A DNA stretch of 64,000 bases, taken from NCBI RefSeq assembly GCF_025755255.1, contig NZ_JALIEB010000002.1:287282-351281 (forward strand), given 5' to 3'. The number at the start of each line of letters is the position of its first letter. Within the stretch, counting starts at the first letter, position 1. Below the pieces are notes generated by a model, which saw only the letters and a list, made by a program, of their open reading frames with translations, was not told the DNA's origin and made no database searches. A program made the translations under genes and the position numbers. The DNA comes from Roseobacter sinensis (GTDB lineage Bacteria; Pseudomonadota; Alphaproteobacteria; Rhodobacterales; Rhodobacteraceae). Below are positions 41,145 through 49,495 of this stretch, piece by piece.

Positions 41145-41648
41145 ATGACGAATTTCCTCCTCGGGGCCCTCGCTGCGGCGATCTCGGTGGTTTTGTGCGC
41201 TGGCCCGTCGGTTGCACGGGACACAGGGCCTGTGACGAATCTGCCTCTGCCCCGGTTCGTGTCCATGAAAGCCTCGGAAGGGAACGTCCGGCGTGGCCCG
41301 TCACTGACCCACCGTATCGACTGGGTCTTCAAGCACCGCGACATGCCCTTGCAGGTCACCGCAGAGCACGGCCACTGGCGCCGGGTGCAGGATCGCGAGG
41401 GTCAGGGCGGCTGGATCCACTATTCTCTGTTGTCAGGCGTACGTACCGTGATCGTGGAGCATGACATGGTGTCCCTGCGGATGCGGCCCGATCCCGACGC
41501 GCCCGTGGCCGCCGCACTCGAGCGTGGGGTGATCGCGCGGCTTGGCAAATGCGGTCCGGAGTGGTGCCAGCTGCGCTCCAGCGGCTACCGGGGCTGGGCT
41601 CCGAAATCGCGGCTTTGGGGCGTCGCCCCGGATGAAATTCGCGAGTGA
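41145..41648 (+). CDS. Exported SH3-domain protein
   Basis: This 167-residue protein has a signal peptide (MTNFLLGALAAAISVVLCAGPSVA). It then has two bacterial SH3-like repeats: ASEGNVRRGPSLTHRIDWVFKHR, ending with GGWIHYSLL, and DMVSLRMRPDPDAPVAAALERG, ending with RGWAPKSRLWGV. This SH3_4-type family is common in Alphaproteobacteria and is thought to bind cell-wall or surface ligands. The start at 41145 fits the signal peptide. It diverges from the 2-hydroxyacid dehydrogenase with 118 bases between starts. Confidence 0.9.
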   Translation: MTNFLLGALAAAISVVLCAGPSVARDTGPVTNLPLPRFVSMKASEGNVRRGPSLTHRIDWVFKHRDMPLQVTAEHGHWRRVQDREGQGGWIHYSLLSGVRTVIVEHDMVSLRMRPDPDAPVAAALERGVIARLGKCGPEWCQLRSSGYRGWAPKSRLWGVAPDEIRE

Positions 41649-41737
41649 GGAAAAGCCGTCCGCACGGCCGTGCTGCGCATTGCGGGCCGCGCCCGAACCC
41701 GTAGGATAGACGCGCAGAGCTCAATGACAGGGGGATC

Positions 41738-42733
41738 ATGATGCGGGCTGTCGGATACAGACAATTTGGGCCGGCCTCCGAGGTACTGTCCGTGGTCGAT
41801 ATCGAGCCGTCGCCTCCGGCGGCTGGCGAGGTCTCTGTAGATCTGGTCTTCTCGGGCGTGAACCCCTCGGACGTCAAGGCGCGCGCCGGGGCGCGGCCGG
41901 GCGTGACGGCGCCGCCGTTTCCGCTGGTTGTGCCGCACAGCGATGGATCGGGGCGCATTTCCGCGGTTGGCCCCGACCTCGATCGCAGCCTGATCGGCCT
42001 GCCCGTCTGGATCTGGAACGGCCAATGGCAGCGGGCGTTTGGAACAGCAGCCACCCGGATCACCCTGCCCGCAGCACAGACGGTCCCGCTGCCGGAGGGT
42101 GTCGGCTTCGAGACAGGAGCTGTGCTCGGCATCCCGGGGCTCACGGCAGCCCATGTGGTTTTTGGTGGTGGAGAGGTCGATGGGCAGACGCTGCTGATCC
42201 AGGGCGGTGCCGGAACCGTCGGCTTTCTCGCCGTTCAACTGGCGAAATGGGGTGGTGCGCGGGTGATCGCGACCGCCCGGGGCCCTGGCCTTGCGCAGTG
42301 CGAGGCTGCGGGCGCCGATGTAGTGCTCGACTACACGGCACCGGATCTGGCCGATCAGATTCTCGCGGCCAGCGACAGTGCGCTCATCCCGCGGATCATC
42401 GAGGTCGAGTTCGGCCGAAACATCGAAACGGACACCGCCGTGATCGCGCCGAACGGTACGATTGCGGCCTATGGATCCGCGCTCGACATGACCCCGACGC
42501 TGCCGTTCTACCCGCTGTTGTTCAAGGCGGTGACAATCGACATCGCACTGATCTACCTTCTGGATCCGGCGGGGCGGCAACGCGCCATCGACAAGCTACA
42601 CGGCGCCTTGGCCGACGGCGCGCTGCACTGCCCGATCCAGACCGTCTTTCCGCTCGCCGAAACGGCAGCGGCCCATGAGGCGGTCGAGCGCGGCCAGCGC
42701 ACAGGCGCGGTGCTGGTCGATGTCCAAACCTGA
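41738..42733 (+). CDS. Zinc-independent quinone oxidoreductase-type alcohol dehydrogenase (MDR family)
   Basis: This 331-residue medium-chain dehydrogenase/reductase has the N-terminal GroES-like domain (GVNPSDVKARAGARP) and LVVPHSDGSGRISAVG. A Rossmann domain follows with TLLIQGGAGTVGFLAVQLAKWGGARVIATA. No structural-zinc cysteine cluster is present, which fits NADPH:quinone/enone reductases rather than zinc alcohol dehydrogenases. Start at 41738 (MMRAVGYRQFGPA) has GGGGGATC upstream. It stands alone, followed by a possible stem-loop terminator. Confidence 0.92.
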   Translation: MMRAVGYRQFGPASEVLSVVDIEPSPPAAGEVSVDLVFSGVNPSDVKARAGARPGVTAPPFPLVVPHSDGSGRISAVGPDLDRSLIGLPVWIWNGQWQRAFGTAATRITLPAAQTVPLPEGVGFETGAVLGIPGLTAAHVVFGGGEVDGQTLLIQGGAGTVGFLAVQLAKWGGARVIATARGPGLAQCEAAGADVVLDYTAPDLADQILAASDSALIPRIIEVEFGRNIETDTAVIAPNGTIAAYGSALDMTPTLPFYPLLFKAVTIDIALIYLLDPAGRQRAIDKLHGALADGALHCPIQTVFPLAETAAAHEAVERGQRTGAVLVDVQT

Positions 42734-42750
42734 TGCGACGGCCCACGAGG

Positions 42751-42782
42751 TGCGAGCAGTTTTGACCCAACTGCGGCTCGCA
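42751..42782 (+). terminator. Possible stem-loop terminator after the quinone reductase gene
   Basis: TGCGAGC-AGTT (42751-42761) can pair with AACT-GCG-GCTCGCA (42769-42782), an 11-pair stem with a 3-base bulge and a 7-base loop. It begins 18 bases after the stop. No T-run follows, so a role in termination is only likely from position. Confidence 0.4.
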
Positions 42783-42868
42783 TCCGTTGGTTGAAAATTA
42801 ACCATGAAGCGGCTACATCCTTGGCGAGTGTTCGGCCACGACATATGCGGAATTTTGCAATTCGGGTC

Positions 42869-42897
42869 TTGCACGTTGTCTTGGGTCAGCTTATTCA
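42869..42897 (+). promoter_or_regulatory. Probable promoter of tRNA-Gln
   Basis: TTGCAC (42869-42874) and TATTCA (42892-42897) are 17 bases apart. The tRNA 5' end is 12 bases after the -10, so the leader would be very short. Confidence 0.5.
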
Positions 42898-42908
42898 GCG
42901 CCCGTCGT

Positions 42909-42983
42909 TGGGATGTAGCCAAGTGGTAAGGCAACTGTTTTTGGTACAGTGTACCGTAGGTTCGAATCCTACCATCCCAGCCA
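42909..42983 (+). tRNA. tRNA-Gln (anticodon TTG)
   Basis: A complete 75-base cloverleaf with encoded CCA. The acceptor TGGGATG pairs with CATCCCA. The D-arm has GCC/GGC, the anticodon stem ACTGT/ACAGT encloses the loop TTTTGGT with anticodon TTG, and the T-arm is GTAGG-TTCGAAT-CCTAC. The discriminator base is G. Confidence 0.97.
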
Positions 42984-43091
42984 CTCTTTTCGTCCGTCGA
43001 TAGGAGCTTGGTAGATGGCGGGCCGTCATCTCCGTTCCCCGCGCAAGCATCGCGCACGCGGTTTTCGCGCCCCGGCTGGAAAACCCAAGCC

Positions 43092-43715
43092 ATGAAGATC
43101 CAGAAGGTCGAAGATTATCTCGCCAGAGGGTGCGGACGTTGCGACCGGTTCGACACGCCGGAGTGTTCCACGACGCGATGGGCCCAAGGTCTTGCAGAGT
43201 TGCGGAGGATCTGTCTCGCCGCCGGGCTGGAGGAGACTGTGAAATGGGGGCAACCGTGCTACCGCCACGCGGGCCGCAACATCGCGATCATCGGTGCGTT
43301 TCGCGACAGTTTCGTTCTGGGGTTCTTTCACGCGGCCTTGATGAAAGACCCTGAGGGGGTGCTCGAAAAGCCCGGACCCAATACCCAGCACGCCGATACG
43401 ATCCGGTTCCGCGACAACGCAGAACCTGCAGGGATGGACCGGACGGTTCGGGACTATCTGGCAGAGGCGCAGAGCTATGCGGAGACAGGCCAGACCGCAC
43501 CAAGGACCACACGCCTGCCAGACTTGCCGGACGAGCTGATCGCGGCGCTGGACGCCGACCCGGACTTGGCAGAAGCCTTTCATGCGCTGACACCCGGACG
43601 GCAGCGCAGCTATGTCATCAACCTGAGCACGGCCAAGGCCAGCGAGACGCGGATGCGGCGAATCGCGAAGTTTCGCGAAAAGATCATCGCAGGCAAGGGC
43701 GCGAACGAGCGATAA
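43092..43715 (+). CDS. DUF1801/YdeI-family protein
   Basis: This 207-residue soluble protein has two parts. Residues 25-110 resemble the DUF1801 fold (ETVKWGQPCYRHAGRNIAIIGAFRDSFVLGFFH). The C-terminal part, DLPDELIAALDADPDLAEAFHALTPGRQRSYVINLSTAKASETRMRRIAK, is the OmdA/YdeI bacteriocin-protection-like helical domain. These are widespread and poorly characterised. ATG at 43092 (MKIQKVEDYLA) was chosen; the frame from 43008 starts in the tRNA downstream region and has an atypical leader. It is convergent with the TRAP permease gene. Confidence 0.85.
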   Translation: MKIQKVEDYLARGCGRCDRFDTPECSTTRWAQGLAELRRICLAAGLEETVKWGQPCYRHAGRNIAIIGAFRDSFVLGFFHAALMKDPEGVLEKPGPNTQHADTIRFRDNAEPAGMDRTVRDYLAEAQSYAETGQTAPRTTRLPDLPDELIAALDADPDLAEAFHALTPGRQRSYVINLSTAKASETRMRRIAKFREKIIAGKGANER

Positions 43716-43784
43716 GCGACGCGGGACGGCACGCGGTGTCCACCTTGGGTTTGACCGACCACAAGGCTTAGGAAGGCTCGTCCG

Positions 43785-45062
43785 TCACGGCATCAGGACC
43801 AATGGCAGCCACGTCGCGATTGGCGGCACATAAGAGACCAGCAACAAGACAAGGATGTTCGTCGCGATGAAGGGGAGGATGGCCACGACCACCGGGCTCA
43901 ATGGCAAGCGTGCGATTCCGGCACAGACGAAGAGGCACACGCCCAGCGGCGGTGTCGTCAGGCCGATCATCAGGTTCAGCACCGCGAATGTGGCGAAATG
44001 CAGCGGGTCGATGCCCACGGAGGTGGCCAGCGTCAGCAATGGCACGAAGAGGATGATCAGGGCCGCAATCGTCTCCATGAACATACCGACGACCAGCAAC
44101 AGCACATTGACGATCAGGATGATGACAAACTTGTTTTCGGTCACGGAGAGGACGGACGTGGCGATCAGTTGCGGGATCCGTTCGGACACCAGGATCCAGC
44201 CGAAGACATTCGCGAATCCCACCAGAACGAGGATGCCTGACGCGGCCACGGCGCTTTCCACGACGATCTTCGGGATTTGCGGCAAGGTGAGTTCCCTGTA
44301 GACGAAAAGACCGACCACCAGCGCATAGACACTCGCAACGATCGCGGTCTCCGTCGGCGTCGCCACCCCGCTGAGCAATCCGTAGAGGATCAGGGCGGTC
44401 ATTGCGAGCGCCCAGAACGCCCCCGCAAAGGCGCGCCCGATCTCGGCGACGCCCTGCCAGTCCTGCTTGGGAAAGTTCCGGCGGCGGGCGATCAGATAGG
44501 TGGTGACCATCATCGCCACACCCATCAGGACGCCCGGTACCGCGCCCGCGAGGAACATCTTGCCGACCGAAATCCCCGACAGGGCGCCGACGATGATCAT
44601 CGGAACGCTGGGCGGAATGATCGGGCCGACCGTGGAGGAGGCCGCCGTGACCGCGGCGGCAAACTCAGGAGGATAGCCCGCCTTCTTCATGCCCGGGATC
44701 ATCACGCCACCAATGGAGGCCGCATCAGCCACGGCTGTTCCGGTGATCCCACCAAAAAGCATGGAGGCGCCTACATTGGTCAACCCCAGCCCGCCCCGGA
44801 TCCACCCCACGAGCGCGTTGGCAAAGCGGATGATCCGCTCGGTGATTCCGCCGCGGTTCATCAGATTGCCCGCCAGAATAAAGCCCGGGATGCTGAGCAG
44901 CACGAACACATCCATGCCCGCATACATCTTTTGCGGCATCACCACCGGGGGAATTCCCATGATCAGAATGTAGCTCAGCGAACTCAGGCCGAGCGTGATG
45001 GCAACGGGCACGCCGATCACCAGGCCCAAGACGAAGACAACAACGAGAACGGTCAGGCCCAT
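43785..45062 (-). CDS. TRAP transporter large permease (DctM type)
   Basis: This 425-residue membrane protein has about 12 helices and forms the ion-coupled channel of a tripartite ATP-independent periplasmic transporter. The family motifs are GIPGFILAGNLMNRGGI-like (SIPGFILAGNLM), FGGITGTAVADAASIGGVMIPGM and ASSTVGPIIPPSVPMI, plus the second-half repeat GLTTPPLGVCLFV. ATG at 45062 lies one base after the small permease stop; the frame to 45164 is inside that gene. The substrate is set by the binding protein DctP encoded upstream. Confidence 0.95.
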   Translation of the reverse strand: MGLTVLVVVFVLGLVIGVPVAITLGLSSLSYILIMGIPPVVMPQKMYAGMDVFVLLSIPGFILAGNLMNRGGITERIIRFANALVGWIRGGLGLTNVGASMLFGGITGTAVADAASIGGVMIPGMKKAGYPPEFAAAVTAASSTVGPIIPPSVPMIIVGALSGISVGKMFLAGAVPGVLMGVAMMVTTYLIARRRNFPKQDWQGVAEIGRAFAGAFWALAMTALILYGLLSGVATPTETAIVASVYALVVGLFVYRELTLPQIPKIVVESAVAASGILVLVGFANVFGWILVSERIPQLIATSVLSVTENKFVIILIVNVLLLVVGMFMETIAALIILFVPLLTLATSVGIDPLHFATFAVLNLMIGLTTPPLGVCLFVCAGIARLPLSPVVVAILPFIATNILVLLLVSYVPPIATWLPLVLMP

Positions 45063-45063
45063 T

Positions 45064-45558
45064 CTACGTCTCCGCGCGATTCTCTGGCTGGCCGTCATCT
45101 CCGCAGAGAGCCATCGCAATGACCCGAAGCACGGCGAAAATCGCGAGGGTAGACAGGAGGGCAAAGACCGAGAAATGGATCAGATCCATGCGCACGCCCA
45201 GTGCGGGCGAGGTCTGAAGCGCACCGACGGAAACGTATTTCCAGGCCGCGGGAATCAGATAGAGGCAGAGACCCGCCGTCGCGGCTCCGCAGAGCAAACG
45301 CAGCCGCCAAGGCCACGCACCGGGCAGGCGTTCGCAGACGATGTCGACGTTGACCAGATCGCCGGAGCGAAACGCAAGCCCGGCCCCGAACGCCACGGTA
45401 TAGAGCATCGCAAAGCGGGTCAGCTCCTCGGTCCAGACGGGGGAGCTGCCAAAGCCCCGTCCGATAACCTGCACGAGAACCGCAAAGACCAACACGAGAA
45501 ACGATAGGCCGACGCCGATGCTGCAAGCCGTGACGATCCATCTCTCAATGCGTTTCAT
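45064..45558 (-). CDS. TRAP transporter small permease (DctQ type)
   Basis: This 164-residue protein with four membrane helices is the small membrane subunit of the TRAP transporter. Typical features are the N-terminal IERWIVTACSIGVGLSFLVLVFAVLVQVIGR and SPVWTEELTRFAMLYTVAFGAGLAFRSGDLVNVDI, the conserved W-EE-R region. It sits between dctP (75-base gap) and dctM (1-base gap). Confidence 0.94.
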   Translation of the reverse strand: MKRIERWIVTACSIGVGLSFLVLVFAVLVQVIGRGFGSSPVWTEELTRFAMLYTVAFGAGLAFRSGDLVNVDIVCERLPGAWPWRLRLLCGAATAGLCLYLIPAAWKYVSVGALQTSPALGVRMDLIHFSVFALLSTLAIFAVLRVIAMALCGDDGQPENRAET

Positions 45559-45633
45559 GCTTGGTGTCCTAGTTCAGGCATGTGAAAGGGTCGCCAAGCC
45601 GCGGCTGGCAACCCTTTCGGACGAAGGCGGATG

Positions 45634-46611
45634 TCACTCGGCGAAGAACCCTTCAACAATCGGCCGGATTTCCTCGCTGACATTGGCGAGAACTGCATCC
45701 TTCGCCGCGGCCTGGAAGGCGGCGCCGTCTACATCGACGAAGGTCATGCCATTGGCTTCGAGATAGGCGCGATCCTCCGCGAGGCTTTCCAGAAGCAGGC
45801 TGCGCTCATACTCCTGTGCCACGGCAGCGGCCCCCATGACCGCGGCCTGATCTTCTTCGGTGAGCTTGGCCCAGGTGGATTCGGCAATCGTGAGGTAGAT
45901 CCACGAGCGCACGTGTTCGGTCAGGTTCACATAGCCCTGAACCTCGTTGAAATTGGCGGACCGGATGAGCGCCAGCGGGTTCTCCTGCCCGTCGATCACA
46001 CCGCTTTGCAGCGACGTGAACACCTCCGAGAAGGCCATGGGCGTCGGCGCGGCGCCCAGCGCACTCCAGACATCGACGAACAGCGGCACATTGGGCACAC
46101 GCATCTTCATACCGTCCAGATCGTCCGGCGAGGCGATCGGGCGCTGCGATGTCAGGTTGCGCGGCCCGCGCGCGAAGTATGCGATCGGGCGGATCTGGGC
46201 GCGTTCGATGATCTGTGCCGAGATCTGCGCGCCGATCTCGCCCGAGGCCACCTCGTCCATCTGTTCCAGGGTGGCGTAGGCGTAAGGGACAGCCAGCAGC
46301 GCCGCCATCGGCGCCCAGTTCTGCAGGCTTTCCCCGGTGATCGTCATGTCGACGGTTCCCAGTTGCATGCCGTTGATCAGATCGATTTCCTTGCCGAGGG
46401 ATTCATTGGGAAAGACTTCCACAGCGATCCGGCCATCGGTCCGGGCCGACAGTTCTTCGCCGAATTTCACCGCCGCGAGATGCCAGGCGTTCTGCTCATT
46501 CGCCAAATGGCCCAGCTTCAGCGTCATCTCCTGCGCAAAGGTCGTGGTCGACGCCAGTGCCGCAACACATGTGGCGGCGCCCAGCATTTTGAGTTTCGTC
46601 ATCAACCGCAT
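45634..46611 (-). CDS. TRAP transporter substrate-binding protein (DctP type)
   Basis: This 325-residue periplasmic solute receptor has a signal peptide ending STTTFAQ. Mature-domain hallmarks are LKLGHLANEQNAWHLAAVKFGEEL, RIAVEVFPNESLGKEIDLINGMQLGTVDMTI, and the substrate-contact region KMRVPNVPLFVDVWSALGAAPTPMAFSEVFTSLQSGVIDGQENP with the ligand Arg. Such proteins bind carboxylic or sugar acids; this one is not assignable. ATG at 46611 has GGAGGAG 6 bases before it. The frame to 46881 runs into gntR. It lies 26 bases after gntR. Confidence 0.95.
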   Translation of the reverse strand: MRLMTKLKMLGAATCVAALASTTTFAQEMTLKLGHLANEQNAWHLAAVKFGEELSARTDGRIAVEVFPNESLGKEIDLINGMQLGTVDMTITGESLQNWAPMAALLAVPYAYATLEQMDEVASGEIGAQISAQIIERAQIRPIAYFARGPRNLTSQRPIASPDDLDGMKMRVPNVPLFVDVWSALGAAPTPMAFSEVFTSLQSGVIDGQENPLALIRSANFNEVQGYVNLTEHVRSWIYLTIAESTWAKLTEEDQAAVMGAAAVAQEYERSLLLESLAEDRAYLEANGMTFVDVDGAAFQAAAKDAVLANVSEEIRPIVEGFFAE

Positions 46612-46637
46612 CGGTTTCTCCTCCAGTTTGAAAAGCA

Positions 46638-47351
46638 TCAGTCCGGGTTTGACGGTGATCCTTCGAAGTAGTCCGGATACAGCGTCTGAATTTTCGGCAG
46701 CGCGTTCAGTATCTCCCTCAGATGCGCGCGCATGGCCTGCTCGGCCGCATCCCGGTCGGAGCGCTCTATGGTGTCCACGACCGTTTCGTGCTGCTTGATG
46801 AGGCGCGCGACCGGAAATTCCTCGTTCGAGATGAAGCGCACCCGGTCCATCTGCGATTTGATCGCGTTGAGGTACTCCCAAGCGCTCTCGACCCCCGCAG
46901 CATGGGCGAGCGTGCGGTGAAAGGCCTCGTCGAGCTCAATGAAATGACTGAAATTGCGACGCGCCACATCCGCTTGCCCTGCGATCTGGTGGCGCAGCTC
47001 GCGGATCAAAGCGGGATCGGGGTTTGCGGCGAGAAGCCGGACGATATCGGCTTCGACCGCCTCTCGCACGAACCGGCCGTCCAAGACGGATTGGTAGTCG
47101 ATCCGTTTCACGAAGGTGCCCCGCTGCGGGCGGATTTCGAGCAGCCCTTCATTCACAAGGGTGATGAAGGCCTCGCGCACGGGTTGGCGGCTGACGGCAT
47201 AGTGCTTGGCCAACTCAGGTTCCGACAGCCGGCTCATGGGGCGCAGATCATTGCGGATGATGCGGCTGCGTAGAATGAGCCGCAGTTGTGGCGCTACCGC
47301 TTGTAGCGGATCCAGGCGCCACCGGTTGAGATCACCCAAAACCAGATTCAT
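46638..47351 (-). CDS. GntR-family (FCD/FadR-type) transcriptional regulator
   Basis: This 237-residue regulator has the N-terminal winged helix (AVAPQLRLILRSRIIRNDLRPMSRLSEPELAKHYAVSRQPVREAFITL) and the C-terminal FCD ligand domain with D/H residues in ELDEAFHRTLAHAAG and KQHETVVDTIERSD that usually bind a metal for an organic acid effector. ATG at 47351 is preceded by GGGGGAA; the frame to 47393 is less likely. It is the first gene of the gntR-dctPQM unit and should control that transporter in response to its substrate. Confidence 0.93.
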   Translation of the reverse strand: MNLVLGDLNRWRLDPLQAVAPQLRLILRSRIIRNDLRPMSRLSEPELAKHYAVSRQPVREAFITLVNEGLLEIRPQRGTFVKRIDYQSVLDGRFVREAVEADIVRLLAANPDPALIRELRHQIAGQADVARRNFSHFIELDEAFHRTLAHAAGVESAWEYLNAIKSQMDRVRFISNEEFPVARLIKQHETVVDTIERSDRDAAEQAMRAHLREILNALPKIQTLYPDYFEGSPSNPD

Positions 47352-47572
47352 CCATTCCCCCGAAGAGATGCATACTTCCCTACTACCATACAAGTCAACG
47401 GAGTATATCTTTCGCAGGTTCCCTCAGTGCCCCCTTGGGTACGTCCAAGCGGACGTTCAGGGGTGACGCGTGATTGCGCTGACAGGCAACGCACGACTTG
47501 TTGCCCCGGGTGCAATCCCTAAGATGTGAAACACGGACACCGAAGCTCGCGCACCGCTGGATCTTGACGACC
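47352..47572. promoter_or_regulatory. Divergent intergenic region between gntR and mlaE
   Basis: The 221 bases separate the divergent gntR-TRAP and lipid-transport operons and must hold both promoters. The AT-rich stretch around 47380-47410 (ACCATACAAGTCAACGG) is the likely gntR promoter or operator area. I found no clear palindromic FadR-type operator. Confidence 0.4.
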
Positions 47573-48697
47573 ATGACATCAGCCCTGCTCAGTCTGGACG
47601 ATACCGGCGACCCGGCCACCCTGCGGCTCTCGGGGCGATTGGTCACTGAGACCCTTGCGAGCGTCGAGATGGACTTCCGCAACACGACCGTTCAGGCGCC
47701 TGCCCTGCAGATCGACCTGAGCGGGCTCGATGCAATGGACACGGGCGGTGCCTGGCTGATCGCCGATCTGCAAGCGCGGCTTGAAAAGCAGGGCGTGCGG
47801 ATCGCCTTCAGTGAATCAGACACGCCGCGGACCGATCTGATCGCAAAGGTGGCCGCCGCCCTGCCCAAAGAAGAAGGCATCGAAGATCGGCCGCGCGGCA
47901 TCATTCCGTGGATCACCGGGATCGGCGAGACAACCGCAAACGTGGGCCGGTCCATGGTGTCCTTGCTGAGCTTCATGGGCGAGGTGCTGTCCGCCTTTGC
48001 GGCCACCGCTCTGCGCCCGCGCCGTTGGCGCCCTGCCGCTTTGGTCAGCCAGATGGAGGAAACCGGCCTCAACGCCATCCCCATCGTGGTCCTGATGAGC
48101 TTCCTGATCGGGGTGGTCCTCTCCTTTCAGGGCGCGGCGCAGCTGCGCCAGTTCGGCGCCGAGGTCTTTGTCGTCGACCTGATCGCCATCTCGATCCTGC
48201 GGGAATTGGGCATCCTGCTGACCGCGATCATCGTTGCGGGCCGCTCGGGCTCGGCCTTCACGGCGTCGATCGGCTCCATGAAGGTGCGCGAAGAGCTCGA
48301 CGCGATGCGCACCCTCGGCCTCGACCCCATCGTGGTGCTGGTCTTGCCGCGGGTGATCGCGCTTGTCATCGTGCTGCCGATCCTCGGCTTTATCGCCAAT
48401 ATCTCTGGGCTTGTGGGCGGAGCGCTGATGAGCTGGGCAGAGCTGAACGTGAGCCCCGGCATGTTCATCACCCGCCTTCACGAGAACACCGACATCTGGC
48501 ACCTCGCCATCGGGATGATCAAGGCGCCGGTCTTCGCCGCCATCATCGCGACGGTTGCCTGCTGGCAGGCGATGCAGGTGCGCGGATCGGCTGACAGCGT
48601 CGGACGCCACACCACAATTTCGGTCGTTCAGTCGATCTTCCTGGTCATCGCGGCAGATGCGCTGTTCTCGATCCTCTTCGCCGAGCTCGGCCTGTGA
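47573..48697 (+). CDS. MlaE-family ABC transporter permease with N-terminal STAS domain
   Basis: This 374-residue protein has an N-terminal STAS-like domain (about 1-95; VQAPALQIDLSGLDAMDTGGAWLIADL). It is followed by five or six membrane helices of the MlaE type: QMEETGLNAIPIVVLMSFLIGVVLSFQGAAQLRQFG, VAGRSGSAFTASIGSMKVREELDAMRTLGLDP. It is the inner-membrane permease of a phospholipid transport system that maintains outer-membrane asymmetry. The STAS domain is within the permease here, whereas MlaB is a separate protein in E. coli. ATG at 47573 follows GACGACC; the frame to 47498 is less likely. Confidence 0.93.
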   Translation: MTSALLSLDDTGDPATLRLSGRLVTETLASVEMDFRNTTVQAPALQIDLSGLDAMDTGGAWLIADLQARLEKQGVRIAFSESDTPRTDLIAKVAAALPKEEGIEDRPRGIIPWITGIGETTANVGRSMVSLLSFMGEVLSAFAATALRPRRWRPAALVSQMEETGLNAIPIVVLMSFLIGVVLSFQGAAQLRQFGAEVFVVDLIAISILRELGILLTAIIVAGRSGSAFTASIGSMKVREELDAMRTLGLDPIVVLVLPRVIALVIVLPILGFIANISGLVGGALMSWAELNVSPGMFITRLHENTDIWHLAIGMIKAPVFAAIIATVACWQAMQVRGSADSVGRHTTISVVQSIFLVIAADALFSILFAELGL

Positions 48698-49479
48698 CCG
48701 CTCCGCCCGACACCAACCGAGAGCCCGTGATCCGGGTCCGGGGTCTGCGGACGCAATTCGGCCCGCAGGTGGTGCACGACCAGCTCGACCTCGATGTCTG
48801 GCGGGGCGAAGTCCTTGGCATCGTCGGAGGATCGGGTACCGGCAAATCGGTTCTGCTGCGCACGATTGTCGGGCTGAACCGTCCGGCGGCAGGGTCGATC
48901 CACGTGCTGGGCGCCGATGTCCTGCATGGCAGCCGACAGGACCGGGCCGACACGGAACGCCGCTGGGGTGTCGCCTTCCAGGACGGCGCGCTTTTCTCGT
49001 CGCTGACCGTGCTTCAGAATGTCATGGCACCGATGCGAGAACACCTGAACCTGTCGCATGGCCTGATGAAAGCGCTCGGGGAGTTGAAGATCAGCCTTGT
49101 CGGCCTGCCCCCCTTCAGCTGCGGCAAGCTGCCCTCCGAGTTGTCGGGCGGTATGCGCAAACGCGCAGCTCTGGCGCGCGCCCTCGCGCTGGACCCCGAG
49201 ATCGTGTTTCTGGATGAGCCCACCGCGGGCCTCGATCCGATCAGTGCCGCCGCATATGACGACCTCATCGGCGAGCTCAAGCGCGCGCTGGGGCTGACGG
49301 TGTTCATGGTGACCCATGACCTCGACAGTCTCTATGCGATCTGCGACAGAATTGCAGTGCTGGCGGAGCAGAAATTGCTCGTCGAGGGCCCGATCGAGGA
49401 GATGGCCAAAGTCGATCACCCCTGGGTGCAGGCCTACTTCACCGGGCCGCGGGCGCGTGCCGCCCAGGACAAGACATAG
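48694..49479 (+). CDS. MlaF-like ABC transporter ATP-binding protein
   Basis: This 261-residue ATPase powers the MCE lipid transporter. Walker A is GGSGTGKSVLL, the signature LSGGMRKRAALARALA, and Walker B IVFLDEPTAGLDP with the H-loop in VTHDLDS. GMRKR in the signature, rather than GQ, is typical of MlaF/Ttg2A members. It starts at GTG 48694, overlapping the permease stop by 4 bases (GTGA). It is the second gene of a four-gene operon. Confidence 0.95.
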   Translation: MTAPPDTNREPVIRVRGLRTQFGPQVVHDQLDLDVWRGEVLGIVGGSGTGKSVLLRTIVGLNRPAAGSIHVLGADVLHGSRQDRADTERRWGVAFQDGALFSSLTVLQNVMAPMREHLNLSHGLMKALGELKISLVGLPPFSCGKLPSELSGGMRKRAALARALALDPEIVFLDEPTAGLDPISAAAYDDLIGELKRALGLTVFMVTHDLDSLYAICDRIAVLAEQKLLVEGPIEEMAKVDHPWVQAYFTGPRARAAQDKT

Positions 49480-49495
49480 GAGCGGACAGGCGGTT

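Noticed and set aside
42791-43003. 70-codon frame over the tRNA region
   Set aside because: It overlaps the tRNA-Gln completely and has no family resemblance.
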